DNA of 64,000 nt from Kitasatospora acidiphila (lineage in GTDB: Bacteria > Actinomycetota > Actinomycetes > Streptomycetales > Streptomycetaceae). The notes below the pieces were generated by a model, which saw nothing but the letters and a program-made list of their open reading frames with translations, ran no database searches and was not told where the DNA came from. The position numbers and the translations under genes were made by a program. Positions 1 through 8,581 of this stretch are shown one piece after another; within the stretch, counting starts at the first letter, position 1, and each line of letters starts with the position of its first letter. Where the stretch lies: the NCBI RefSeq assembly GCF_006636205.1, contig NZ_VIGB01000003.1, forward strand, positions 3,834,501 through 3,898,500, written 5' to 3'.

Positions 1-126
1 GAACGCCACCACCGACGGTGTGGTGCGGGTGCCCTCCGCGTTCGCGACGACGGCGGGCTCGCCGCCCTCCAGGACGGACACCACCGAGTTCGTGGTTCCG
101 AGATCGATACCGACCGCGCGAGCCAT
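1..126 (-). CDS. dnaK: Hsp70 chaperone DnaK, N-terminal fragment
   Basis: The first 42 residues of an Hsp70 chaperone; the rest lies beyond the left edge. The N-terminus carries the phosphate-1 signature IDLGTTNS of the actin-like ATPase domain, followed by the usual EGGEPAVVANAEG and RTTPSVV segments. The ATG at 124-126 is preceded on the minus strand by a GAGGAGG ribosome site. I see no HspR operator (HAIR, CTTGAGT-N7-ACTCAAG) in the 179 bases upstream, so this may be a secondary dnaK rather than the heat-shock dnaK-grpE-dnaJ-hspR operon. That is an inference from a short upstream stretch. Confidence 0.9.
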   Translation of the reverse strand, partial: MARAVGIDLGTTNSVVSVLEGGEPAVVANAEGTRTTPSVVAF

Positions 127-305
127 CGCAGGCCTCCTCTCCACGGCACCACACGGCGCCCGGGAACAACCGGCCAGTACCTCCCACCCTACGCGCGCCG
201 TCGGCCGCCCTCAGGTGGTGCTCAGGCGAACGGCCCCGCGCCGACCGGCAGTCACGCCGGTGGCGCGGAGCCGCTCCGGGCCGGGCGGCAGCCCGGCCGG
301 TCAGC

Positions 306-1799
306 TCACTGCCCGGCGTCGATGGCGGGCCGGCGGACCTCGATCTCCGCCCCGGTCTGCTTGAACGACTCCGCCGACACCGGAACCAGCACCGCGTCCC
401 GGTGGAAGTCCCGCAGGTTCGTCGACCCGCAGCTGATCATCGTGGAGATCAGCTTCGCCCGGGTCCGCTCCACGTTGTCGTACAGGCTGCCGGCGTAGGG
501 CACGTAGCCGTCGACGCCCTCCTCGAAGACCATCTGACCGCGCTGACCGTAGCGGGCCGCGTTCTGCGCGCGCTGCGAGCCCTCACCCCAGTACTCCTTG
601 TACCACTGGCCGCCGATCTGGAGCTTGCGCGACGGGCTCTCGTCGAGGCGGGCGAAGTAGCGGCCGAGCATGATGAAGTCCGCCCCCATCGCCAGCGCCA
701 TCGCCATGTGCGAGTCGTTGAGCAGGCCACCGTCGCAGCACAGCGGCACGTACACGCCGGTCTCCTGGGCGTAGGCGTCGCGCGCCTCGACCACGGCGAG
801 CAGCGCGGAGGCCTGCCCGCGGCCGATGCCCTTCTGCGCCCGGGTGGTGCAGATGGCGCCGCCGCCGATCCCGACCTTCACGAACGCAGCTCCCGCGTCG
901 GCCAGATAGCGGAAGGCCCGCCCGTCGACGACGTTCCCCGCACCGACGAAAGCATCGTCCCCGTACGTCTCCCGGGCGAATTCGAGGGTCTTCGCCTGGT
1001 AGACGGAATAGCCGTCGGAGGAATCCAGGCACAGCACGTCCGCACCGGCCTCCACCAGGGCGGGAATGCGGTCCTTGTAGTCACGGGAATTGATGCCGGC
1101 GCCCACCCGCAGGCGCTTTTCGCTGTCCACCGTCGCCCGGTGGTACGTCTTGTGGGCCTGGTAGTCCCGCTTGAGGACCAGGGAGGCGACCCGGCCGTCC
1201 TCGAGCACCGGCAGCACGTCCAGGTGGTGCCGCCAGATCAGCTCGTTCGCCTCGGACAGGGTGACCGAAGCCGGCGCGGTGACCAGGCCGTCCCGGCCCC
1301 GCATCCGGTTGCCGGCGGTCTCGGTGGCCCCGTGGCGCTCCAGGTGGAAGTCGTCGAGGCTGATGATCCCAAGGAACTCGCCGTCCGCATCCCCGCTGCG
1401 GGTGACCACCGCCACCCCCTGCTCGGCCTCGGACAGCTGCCGGGCGAGCTCGCCGAGCGGCGTCTGCGGCGCCACGGTGACCTCGCTGGTGCGGAAGCCG
1501 GCCTTGTGCCGCTTCACCGCCAGCACGTCCGCGGCCTGGTCCTCGATCTGCTGGTTCTGGTGGATGAACGACAGCCCGCCGACCTGCGCCAGCGCCACCG
1601 CCAGCGCCGGCGACGAGACCGCCTGCATGATGGCGCTCACCATGGGCGTGGCGACCCGGATCCTCGGCTCCTCGCCGACCTGGTGACGCACCAGTGGCGC
1701 CCCGAGATCCACATTGTCCGGAGTGCAGTCTTCTGTGGTCAGGCCCGGGATGAGGAGGTACTCACTGAGCGTACGAGAGATCTCGGGGAGGATTTTCAC
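306..1799 (-). CDS. guaB: IMP dehydrogenase, Tritrichomonas-like type
   Basis: A 497-residue IMP dehydrogenase (IMP + NAD+ to XMP, the committed step to GMP) with two CBS domains (about residues 105-220) inside a TIM barrel. The catalytic loop reads GIGGGAICTTR with Cys at about 317, followed by QKGIGRGQ, and the flap holds an ARY motif then FEEGVDGYVPYAG. From memory these features, the EYLLIPGL N-terminus and KEYWGEGS match the Tritrichomonas foetus enzyme much better than the usual bacterial GuaB. Lys at about 308 and the FEEGV glutamates correspond to the residues that lower mycophenolate affinity in T. foetus. The GTG at 1797-1799 is chosen because a GGAG site lies 5 bases upstream; the open frame extends further but with junk-like sequence. 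Confidence 0.9.
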   Translation of the reverse strand: MKILPEISRTLSEYLLIPGLTTEDCTPDNVDLGAPLVRHQVGEEPRIRVATPMVSAIMQAVSSPALAVALAQVGGLSFIHQNQQIEDQAADVLAVKRHKAGFRTSEVTVAPQTPLGELARQLSEAEQGVAVVTRSGDADGEFLGIISLDDFHLERHGATETAGNRMRGRDGLVTAPASVTLSEANELIWRHHLDVLPVLEDGRVASLVLKRDYQAHKTYHRATVDSEKRLRVGAGINSRDYKDRIPALVEAGADVLCLDSSDGYSVYQAKTLEFARETYGDDAFVGAGNVVDGRAFRYLADAGAAFVKVGIGGGAICTTRAQKGIGRGQASALLAVVEARDAYAQETGVYVPLCCDGGLLNDSHMAMALAMGADFIMLGRYFARLDESPSRKLQIGGQWYKEYWGEGSQRAQNAARYGQRGQMVFEEGVDGYVPYAGSLYDNVERTRAKLISTMISCGSTNLRDFHRDAVLVPVSAESFKQTGAEIEVRRPAIDAGQ

Positions 1800-2170
1800 G
1801 TCGTCTCCAGAAAGGAGCCGGCAAACCAGTACCGGTGAATTGGCGCGGCTCGGGCGGGCGGTGCGGATCGTCGCCGGCCGGTAGCGCGCGGTGGGAAGAA
1901 CACGCCCTCTGGATTTCGAGAGCGGGCACACCCGGCGTGGCAGTGCTCGCACGCGCGGCGGAATCGACTGCGAAAGCACTGCGGACCCGACCTGGACGGT
2001 GCTGCACAGGCGCTGAACTTCCATCACGCCATGCCGGATGATATCGCACTGACCGTTCGATCCCCTGGCCACGGCGGCTGGTGACGGTTGATCACGGTCT
2101 GCAGCGAGACCCCCTCAGGTGACGGGCATTCAGTGTGACCAGAACGGGTCGTCGACCACGGGCCAGTCAG
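1800..2170. other. Intergenic region upstream of IMP dehydrogenase
   Basis: A stretch of 371 bases between the IMP dehydrogenase start and the end of the next minus-strand gene. It should hold the promoter of the IMP dehydrogenase gene. I do not see a convincing -35/-10 pair, a known riboswitch, or a small gene with a good ribosome site. Confidence 0.5.
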
Positions 2171-2755
2171 TCACGACGCCGACCTTGGGCCCGGGCGGCT
2201 GCGGGCTCTGCCAGTGCCCCCTTTGCTGAACTCCACCCAGTCCACGATGGCCATGACATCAGCACTGGCGCGGTCCGGATGCCCCAGGGTCACCGCGATC
2301 CGTACGCCTGCGGGCGACGTGGCGGACAGCAGGTAATGCTGATGGCCGCCCATCGTCGTCTCCGTTTTCTCGTGGATGTCGGTGTATCCGTGGCTTCTCC
2401 AGTACTTCTCTTCCTGCTCCCTGAACGTCGCGAACTTGGCCGGCACGATGTCGGTGAGCACGACCTGCTGGCGGCTGAAACTCGCGGTGCCGGTCTTCTT
2501 CAATGTGAGGTCGATTGTGAACTGGACATCCGGGGCCACATCGTAAGAACCCAGGCTGGCCGAGGACAGCGGCGGATTGATCGCACCGAGAGAGCCGTCC
2601 ACTGCCGAGTCGAGCTCTGCCATCGCGGTGGCCCGGGAGACCACCGGGTGGTCGTTGAGCAGCCAGCAACCGCCGCCGACCAGTGCCACAGGCATGAGCA
2701 CGGCCACCAGAGCCCAGCTCCACTTGCGGCGCTTCTTCTCGGGGCCGTCACTCAC
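2171..2755 (-). CDS. Single-pass membrane protein, unknown function
   Basis: A 194-residue protein with a basic cytoplasmic start (EKKRRK), one transmembrane segment (about residues 14-33, WALVAVLMPVALVGGGCWLL) and an extracellular domain of about 140 residues containing DSAVDGS and YLLSATSPAGVRIAVTLG stretches. The Cys in GGGCW could suggest a lipoprotein, but the context is not a clean lipobox, so a plain N-terminal anchor is more likely. The GTG start overlaps the stop of the upstream hydrolase gene by 8 bases (GTGAGTGA), so the two are probably translationally coupled and work together at the cell surface. I do not recognise the family. Confidence 0.7.
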   Translation of the reverse strand: MSDGPEKKRRKWSWALVAVLMPVALVGGGCWLLNDHPVVSRATAMAELDSAVDGSLGAINPPLSSASLGSYDVAPDVQFTIDLTLKKTGTASFSRQQVVLTDIVPAKFATFREQEEKYWRSHGYTDIHEKTETTMGGHQHYLLSATSPAGVRIAVTLGHPDRASADVMAIVDWVEFSKGGTGRARSRPGPRSAS

Positions 2756-4487
2756 GGGGCGGCTCCAGGTTCACGTCACCGTAGTTCCCGGTGACGATAT
2801 TGGCGATGTTCGGCAGCGAGGGGCCGCCCCGCTGCGTCAGATACGCGGTGTGGTTGTTTCCACCCAGGCCCCCGATGGTGCCGTTGGCAACGGTGAAGTT
2901 GTTCCCTCCCCATGAAGGGTCGGCGGGGTCGGCGGGGCCCAATCCGGCAGGCGTGCCCGAGGTGATGAGATGGACCGGATCCAAGGGCGATGTACCCACC
3001 CACACATGACCGTTCATGTGAAGATCCGACGCCTTCGCCACCGGCACGCCCGGGCTTCCGGTGAGGACCAGGTCGTCGGGCGGGCTGTAGGTGCCGGGCT
3101 GGTCGGCCGCCAGCTTCGCCGACTCGGTGGCGAGGTACGAGCCGTAGCTGTCACCGATCGAGGTCACGTGCGGCGGCGCGCCCTGGTGGGTGTCCCGGAT
3201 TCCGGTGAGGAACTTGGCGTAGGTGGGTGCGCCGGCGTCAGCCGCTCCGGTGTCCATGCCGCCCGTGAGAGAAGACGGCGGATCGTAGTTGAGCCAGACG
3301 ATCGACGCGGTCGGCTGGCCGCCCGGCCTCCTGTCCGCCGCCGTCCAGACGCTCAGGGCGTTGTCCGCCTCGTTCTCACCGGGTGTCTGACTCGGATCCA
3401 TGGGGCGCAGCGAGTCGAGCGTGGTCGTCACTCCGGGAACGTACGCGCTGACGTTCTTCGCCGTGTCCGGGTTGCCGAAGGAGAGGATCGCGCGGCCCTG
3501 GCCCTGGGTGCTGATGCCGAGCAGGTAGTCCCTGGGGTGGCTGGACGGGTCCTTCGCATAGGCCTGGTCATCCGCGCTCAGGCGGTCCTGGATGTGGTTG
3601 TACTGGTCCAACTGGCCCTGCAGCGCGTCGTGCTTCTGCTTCCACTCCGTGTACGCCCCGGTCTGGATCGGGAAGCCGCCGGAGACCGTCCCGTCGAACA
3701 TCGGCGGTTCCGGGCCGAGCGCGGCGATCTTGGCTTGCAGATCGCTCTGGATCCGGGTCAGGCCGATGCGGTTGGCCTGGTCGCGGTCTGCGGAGGGGAT
3801 GCCGTCGAGGTTTCCGATGTCCTGCGGGTGGTTGTTGACCAGGTCCTGCTGCTCGGCGGGCGTCAGGCCGTTCCACCAGGCCTTGACCTTGTTCGGGTCG
3901 GTGCCCTGCTGGGGGATGTTCTCCCGGTTGTTCTCGGTCTGCTGGTCGGCCCCGGCGGTGGCACTGTCCAGGCCGGTGCCGCTGGTGGCGTTGTCGTTGA
4001 AGTGCTTCAGCCGCGAGGAGATCAGCTGGTCGGCCTGGGCGGCCTCGTCGAGCGCCTGGGTGATCCGGCTGCCGATGTCGGTGGCCCTCGCCTGCGCGTC
4101 GTCTCCCGCGTAGGTCGGCGACGACTTGTCGTTGTCCCAGGTCATGCTGCCGTCGGGGTTGACGGTGAGGTGCGCGGCCTGGGCATCGTCCAGCGCCTGG
4201 ATCAACTGCGCCTGGGCGATCGCGAACGACTGCTCCGCATCGGCCAAGGTCGCGCTGACCAGGTTCAGTTCGTCATGCGCGGCCTGCAACTTGCTGTCGA
4301 AGGTGGCGAGATCGCCCCGCACCTGCACGGCCGTGCTGCCGGTCCACGGCTCCTTGTCCAGCCCGCCCGTCACCTGGCTGCGCCAGTCGTCAACGTGGTG
4401 GCCGAACGCGGTGACCAGTTGCGCATAGGCGCTCTGAGCCCCCTGCAGGGCCACCAGGTCGGCGTTCTTCAGGGTCGCGATGTCCAT
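2748..4487 (-). CDS. DUF1023-type alpha/beta hydrolase with WXG-like helical N-terminus
   Basis: A 579-residue protein in two parts. Residues 1 to about 200 are strongly helical and Ala/Gln/Asp-rich, with a PWTGSTA motif near residue 48 that resembles the WxG turn of ESX-type secreted helical hairpins. The C-terminal half is a DUF1023-like alpha/beta hydrolase with the nucleophile elbow GDSYGS (Ser nucleophile in a GxSxG variant), GSPG and a late His. There is no signal peptide. The ATG at 4485-4487 begins MDIATLKNADL; the open frame runs about 75 residues further upstream but into the tRNA side. It is translationally coupled to the membrane protein downstream. Export by an ESX-like route is inferred from the N-terminal shape only. 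Confidence 0.8.
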   Translation of the reverse strand: MDIATLKNADLVALQGAQSAYAQLVTAFGHHVDDWRSQVTGGLDKEPWTGSTAVQVRGDLATFDSKLQAAHDELNLVSATLADAEQSFAIAQAQLIQALDDAQAAHLTVNPDGSMTWDNDKSSPTYAGDDAQARATDIGSRITQALDEAAQADQLISSRLKHFNDNATSGTGLDSATAGADQQTENNRENIPQQGTDPNKVKAWWNGLTPAEQQDLVNNHPQDIGNLDGIPSADRDQANRIGLTRIQSDLQAKIAALGPEPPMFDGTVSGGFPIQTGAYTEWKQKHDALQGQLDQYNHIQDRLSADDQAYAKDPSSHPRDYLLGISTQGQGRAILSFGNPDTAKNVSAYVPGVTTTLDSLRPMDPSQTPGENEADNALSVWTAADRRPGGQPTASIVWLNYDPPSSLTGGMDTGAADAGAPTYAKFLTGIRDTHQGAPPHVTSIGDSYGSYLATESAKLAADQPGTYSPPDDLVLTGSPGVPVAKASDLHMNGHVWVGTSPLDPVHLITSGTPAGLGPADPADPSWGGNNFTVANGTIGGLGGNNHTAYLTQRGGPSLPNIANIVTGNYGDVNLEPPRE

Positions 4488-4646
4488 CGCTCGGTCTCCC
4501 CCGTCTCCCCCTCGCGAACCGTGTCCCCCACGTCGCGCTCCGCAGCCTAGCGCGCCGACTGGCCCGCTACCGGGCGAAGGCCGCCGCCGCAAAGCGTTCA
4601 CAGTCATCAGCAACTGGCGCAACGGCAACAGGCGGCAGAACGGCTG

Positions 4647-4678
4647 AGGCCCCCTCAGATGATCACCCGAGGGGGCCT
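4647..4678 (-). terminator. Terminator-like hairpin after tRNA-Arg
   Basis: Perfect 10-base arms AGGCCCCCTC and GAGGGGGCCT around a 12-base loop, directly downstream of the minus-strand tRNA-Arg gene. There is no long U tract, as is usual in this group. Confidence 0.7.
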
Positions 4679-4688
4679 GCGCATGGTG

Positions 4689-4761
4689 TGCCCCAGGCAG
4701 GATTCGAACCTGCGACACCAGCTTTAGGAGAGCTGTGCTCTATCCCCTGAGCTACTGGGGC
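4689..4761 (-). tRNA. tRNA-Arg (anticodon CCT)
   Basis: A 73-nt tRNA on the minus strand. The acceptor stem GCCCCAG pairs with CTGGGGC, the T arm holds GGTTCGAATCC, and the anticodon stem CAGCT/AGCTG encloses the loop CTCCTAA, giving anticodon CCT, which reads the rare codon AGG. CCA is not encoded. A hairpin terminator follows at 4647-4678. Confidence 0.95.
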
Positions 4762-4880
4762 TTGCGCTGCCGACAGCCTAGCGGATCGCGGCCGGGAGAA
4801 AAGGTTGGTTACGAAGGGTAGTCGGGCCGTCCGGCGTTGCGCTTATCCGTTGTTGATTGGTGGCGGCTAGCGTCGTCGGT

Positions 4881-5009
4881 ATGAGTGACACGAGCGTGAC
4901 CACGGGGACCGAAGTGCTGCAGAACGGGGATCTGGACAACTTCGTCCTCCTGCTGGACGGGCTGAAGGAGTCGCTGGCCCGGGACCGGCAGGAGGACGAG
5001 GAGAGCTGA
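4881..5009 (+). CDS. Small acidic protein, probably leaderless
   Basis: A 42-residue open frame, MSDTSVTTGTEVLQNGDLDN...ESLARDRQEDEES, acidic and hydrophilic with one amphipathic helix (FVLLLDGLKESL). No Shine-Dalgarno sequence precedes the ATG. Instead TAGCGT, which fits the -10 pattern TAnnnT, lies 7 bases upstream, so the transcript may be leaderless. It ends 8 bases before the converging amine oxidase gene. The protein is unknown to me. Codon use fits a real gene (G/C at nearly every third position), but coding status is not proven. Confidence 0.55.
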   Translation: MSDTSVTTGTEVLQNGDLDNFVLLLDGLKESLARDRQEDEES

Positions 5010-5016
5010 GCCGGCG

Positions 5017-6684
5017 TCAGGCGAGCGCGGCCAGCAGCTCCTCGGCGACTCGCTCGCCGGTCTCGGCGCCGCCGTTCATGAAGCCCTGGAAGTCCACCGA
5101 GGTGTGCTCGCCGGCGAAGTGGACGTTGCCCTGGCGGGCCGCCTCGTAGCCGGCGAAGCGGTGGATGTAGTCGGTCGGGTAGTAGGAGTAGGCGCCCCAG
5201 GAGTAGGGGTTGCGGTGCCAGGCGGAGAGCTGGGCCAGGCCGTTCCACTGGGCGCTGGTGCCGGGGTAGGCGCGGTCCACCAGGCCCAGCATGCGGCGGG
5301 CGGTGGCGGCCACGTACGGGTCCTGCTGGGCGGTGTCGAACGGGCCGGACGGGCTGAGCGAGTGGGCCAGCGAGCCGCCGCCGTACTGCAGCAGGATGCC
5401 GCTGGTGCCGGGCTGCGGCTTGGTGGTGTCCCAGGTCTGCTGGAAGTCCAGGTCGCTGAAGAGGTCGCCGGCCGCGACGCCCGGCCAGGGGCCGGTGCCG
5501 AGCCAGGTGCGCTGGTGGAACTGCATGTTGAGCTTGGTGCAGGAGCCCATCCGGGCCGCCTTCAGCAGGCGGGTCATCCGGTCGTCGAAGCGGGCCCGGG
5601 AGTAGTCCAGGCGCTGCAGCACGCCGAGCGGGACGGCCAGCACGGTGTGGTCGGCGGTGACCGTCTTCAGGGTGCCGCCGACCGAGAAGGTCAGGGTCTG
5701 GGTGCCGTCGTCGTTGGCGCGGATCGCGAGCAGTTCGTGGCCCGGGCGCATGGTGCCGGCCGGGAGCGCGTCGGCGATGGCGTGCGGCACCTGGTCGTTG
5801 CCGCCGACCACGTGGTAGCGCTCGTCGCTGGCGCCCCACAGGTTGAAGTGCGCCGGATCGTCCTGGCCGCCCAGCTGCTGGATGATCGACAGCGAGGACT
5901 GGATGTCGGTGTCGGCGCCGTACTCGACGTTGTAGCCGACGTCCAACCAGCGGCCCAGCTGGGAGTGGAGCCCGCCGGGCACCCGGGATCCGATCCAGTC
6001 GCGGATGGTCATCGCGTCGAAGGCCCGGCCGGCCGCGCTGGAGGAGTCCCAGGAGACGCTCCCGGCGGCCGAGTTGTCGGCCTGCAGCCGGCGCCAGACC
6101 GGGGCGAAGTCCAGGTCTGCCTGGGCGCGCGGGTAGTAGCGGCCGTCGAACCAGAGCACCTCACGGGCGCCGGCCGGGCCGGAGTGCAGGAAGTCGACCA
6201 GTGGCAGGCCGAAGCGCTTGCAGAGGGCGAGCAGCGTGACGTGGTCGGTGTCGATCAGCTCGCCGCCGATCTCGCTGGTCTGCCCGTTCCTCCAGTAGCG
6301 CGTCTGCGAGTACATCCGGCCGCCGATCCGGTCCGGGTTGGCCTCGTAGACGGTGCACTTCACACCGGCGTCGTGGAGTGTGAGGGCGGCGTTGAGGCCG
6401 GCTATGCCGGCGCCGACCACGGCGATCCGGGCGTCCTTGCGGACCGCCGGCAGGTCGGCCGCCCGGGCCCGGGGAGCGGCCGCCAGCCCGCTGCCCGCCG
6501 CGGCCACCGCCACCCCGGCCAGGGCGGCGGCGCGCAGCAGGTCCCGGCGGCCCGGGCCGCTCGGCTCGGCGGCGGCGTCCGAGCGCAGCTCGCGCAGTTC
6601 GCCGACCGGGAGCCGCAGCCGGTCGGCGGCGGCGTGCTCGCCGGCCAGCTTGCGCAGCGCGTGCAGGGGGTTGGTGCGGGGCAT
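5017..6684 (-). CDS. Secreted (Tat) flavin monoamine oxidase
   Basis: A 555-residue FAD-dependent amine oxidase. Residues about 45-75 form a twin-arginine signal (GRRDLLRAAALAGVAVAAAG), so the folded holoenzyme is probably exported. The Rossmann motif VVGAGIAGLNAALTL followed by VYEANPDRIGGRM binds FAD, and the C-terminal FAGEHTS motif is typical of the monoamine/L-amino-acid/polyamine oxidase family. The reaction is oxidation of an amine or amino acid to imine with H2O2 release; the substrate cannot be read from sequence. It lies 40 bases downstream of an APC permease on the same strand, which suggests a shared role in uptake and breakdown of an amine or amino acid. The ATG has an AGAGGA site. 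Confidence 0.88.
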   Translation of the reverse strand: MPRTNPLHALRKLAGEHAAADRLRLPVGELRELRSDAAAEPSGPGRRDLLRAAALAGVAVAAAGSGLAAAPRARAADLPAVRKDARIAVVGAGIAGLNAALTLHDAGVKCTVYEANPDRIGGRMYSQTRYWRNGQTSEIGGELIDTDHVTLLALCKRFGLPLVDFLHSGPAGAREVLWFDGRYYPRAQADLDFAPVWRRLQADNSAAGSVSWDSSSAAGRAFDAMTIRDWIGSRVPGGLHSQLGRWLDVGYNVEYGADTDIQSSLSIIQQLGGQDDPAHFNLWGASDERYHVVGGNDQVPHAIADALPAGTMRPGHELLAIRANDDGTQTLTFSVGGTLKTVTADHTVLAVPLGVLQRLDYSRARFDDRMTRLLKAARMGSCTKLNMQFHQRTWLGTGPWPGVAAGDLFSDLDFQQTWDTTKPQPGTSGILLQYGGGSLAHSLSPSGPFDTAQQDPYVAATARRMLGLVDRAYPGTSAQWNGLAQLSAWHRNPYSWGAYSYYPTDYIHRFAGYEAARQGNVHFAGEHTSVDFQGFMNGGAETGERVAEELLAALA

Positions 6685-6724
6685 GAAGGGTCCTCTCGGC
6701 GGGGAGCGGGGGTCGTCTGAGGGG

Positions 6725-8293
6725 TCAGGAGCCGGTGGGCACCGGCTGGTCGGTGGCGCGCTCGGCGGAGTCCTCGAGGATGATCCGGCCCATCCGGGCG
6801 TAGCGCTCGGGGCTGCGGCGCTTCATGTAGACCGCCAGCCCGATGCCGCCGAGGAAGGTGCCGATCACCAGGTACGGGATCAGCTTGAAGAGCAGCGTGG
6901 ACGCGGCCGGGCCGGCCGCGGTGCCCAGGTTCAGCACCAGCAGCGTCACCACGCCGGCCATCGCCACCCCGCCGACCAGCGGCGCGACCAGGGTGCGCAG
7001 CCAGTGCCGGGTCTCGGGGTGCCTGCCCTGCACGTGGAAGTAGCCGACCACCGCGAACGAGCAGAGCGTCTGCACGATCAGGATCGCCATGGTGCCGAGC
7101 AGCGCCAGCAGGCTGTAGAGGTGGACGTACGGGTCCTTGCCCGTCACCAGGAACGCGGTGACCAGGGCGAGCGCGATCACCGACTGGACGGCCGAGGCGA
7201 CGAACGGCGAGCCGTGCCGGGGGTGGGTGCGGCCCAGCGCGCGGTGGATGAAGCCCTCGCGGCCGATCGCGTAGAGGTAGCGGGCGGCGCACTGGTGGAA
7301 CGCCATCGCGCAGGCGAAGGAGCTGGTGACCACCAGCCACTGGAAGACGTTCACCGCCCAGGCGCCGAAGTGTGAACCCAGTGGATCGAAGAACAGGTTG
7401 TTGCCGTCCTTGCCGGGCACCAGGCCGGCCGCGATGTGGATCGCGTTGTCGACCCCGTTGGCGGAGATGATCATCCAGGAGACGAAGACGTAGAAGACGC
7501 CGACGCCGATCACCGCGATCAGGGTGGCCCGGGGCACCACCCGCTTGGGGTCGCGGGACTCCTCGCCGTACATCGCGGTGGATTCGAAGCCGACCCAGGA
7601 CCAGAAGGCGAAGAACAGGCCGAGCCCGGCCGCCGCGGTGCCGCCCCCGTTCACCCCGTGGAAGGCGTTGACCGGGTTGACGGCGGCCAGCGGGATGCCG
7701 TCCGGGCCGCCGCCGCTGACCGCCACGGCCGCCGAGACCGCGGCCAGCACCGCGATCTCCAGCACCAGGGCGACGCCAAGCACCTTCGCGGTCAGGTGGA
7801 TGTCGAAGAAGGCCATTCCCCCGATCGCCAGCAGCCCGAGGATCGCGTACCAGCCCCAGGCCAGGTGGAGACCGAGCTGGGAGGCGACCAGGCCCTGCAG
7901 CGAGTAGGAGAAGAAGCCGATGATCGAGGCCTCGAAGACGATGTAGGCGAGCACCGCGAGCAGCCCGGAGGCCATCCCGACCACCCGGCCCAGGCCGTGC
8001 GAGATGAAGCCGTAGAAGGCGCCGGCGGCGGTGATGTGCCGGGCCATCGCCACGTAGCCGACCGAGAACACGGTGAGCACCACGGTGGCGAAGATGTAGG
8101 CGGCGGGGGCGCCGACGCCGCTGCCGGAACCGACGATGATCGGCAGGTTGCCGGTCATCGAGGTGATCGGCGCGGCGGTGGCGACGGACATGAAGACCAC
8201 GCCGACCAGGCCCACCGAGTTGGCCTTGAGCCGGTCCACTCCGCCCTCGACCGTGCCGCCCTCCGGCGTCCGCGCTCCGGTCCCAGCTGACAT
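6725..8293 (-). CDS. APC-family amino acid/polyamine permease
   Basis: A 522-residue membrane protein with about 12-14 hydrophobic segments and the APC superfamily start: a cytoplasmic N-terminus, LKANSVGLVGVVFMSVATAAPI, then the unwound helix-1 region. The FWSWVGFESTAMYGEE segment in the middle is characteristic of amino acid permeases of this group. It imports or exchanges an amino acid or polyamine driven by a proton or antiport; the substrate is unknown. The gene is first in a two-gene unit with the amine oxidase. The 288-base divergent region before it holds repeated GTGAC-type sites that could be operators. Confidence 0.88.
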   Translation of the reverse strand: MSAGTGARTPEGGTVEGGVDRLKANSVGLVGVVFMSVATAAPITSMTGNLPIIVGSGSGVGAPAAYIFATVVLTVFSVGYVAMARHITAAGAFYGFISHGLGRVVGMASGLLAVLAYIVFEASIIGFFSYSLQGLVASQLGLHLAWGWYAILGLLAIGGMAFFDIHLTAKVLGVALVLEIAVLAAVSAAVAVSGGGPDGIPLAAVNPVNAFHGVNGGGTAAAGLGLFFAFWSWVGFESTAMYGEESRDPKRVVPRATLIAVIGVGVFYVFVSWMIISANGVDNAIHIAAGLVPGKDGNNLFFDPLGSHFGAWAVNVFQWLVVTSSFACAMAFHQCAARYLYAIGREGFIHRALGRTHPRHGSPFVASAVQSVIALALVTAFLVTGKDPYVHLYSLLALLGTMAILIVQTLCSFAVVGYFHVQGRHPETRHWLRTLVAPLVGGVAMAGVVTLLVLNLGTAAGPAASTLLFKLIPYLVIGTFLGGIGLAVYMKRRSPERYARMGRIILEDSAERATDQPVPTGS

Positions 8294-8360
8294 CCGCGCT
8301 CCTTCGGTGGGGCCCTGCCGGCCGACTCGTCACAGCCGATGGACCGTCAGGATCTTGTCC

Positions 8361-8445
8361 GGGTAACGCGGGTCACAACCAGCAAACAGTCAGGTGTTGC
8401 CCCCGTCACTTTGACGGAGTGTTGCCCGCGTCACACCCGCGTCAC
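8361..8445. promoter_or_regulatory. Cluster of repeated GTCAC-type sites
   Basis: Two direct copies of GTGTTGCCC(C/G)CGTCAC at 8394-8409 and 8419-8434, 25 bases apart, followed by CCCGCGTCAC at 8436-8445 and preceded by the inversely related CGCGGGTCAC at about 8365-8374. The cluster lies between the divergent APC permease and mannosyltransferase starts, closer to the permease. Repeats on one face of the helix suggest a regulator array; the regulator is unknown. Confidence 0.45.
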
Positions 8446-8581
8446 CGCTGGTAAGCAGCCCAGCCAGGGGCCGGTTTCGGGCTGGCTAACCAGCGCCCGT
8501 TTCGGGTCGCTACCATCGGCTCTTGGCAAGACACCCCGTGCTCCTCGGCTGGACGCGGGAGCAACCTTGAAAGGCTCTAGC

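Noticed and set aside
127..305. HspR/HAIR operator upstream of dnaK
   Set aside because: No CTTGAGT-N7-ACTCAAG or CIRCE sequence is present.
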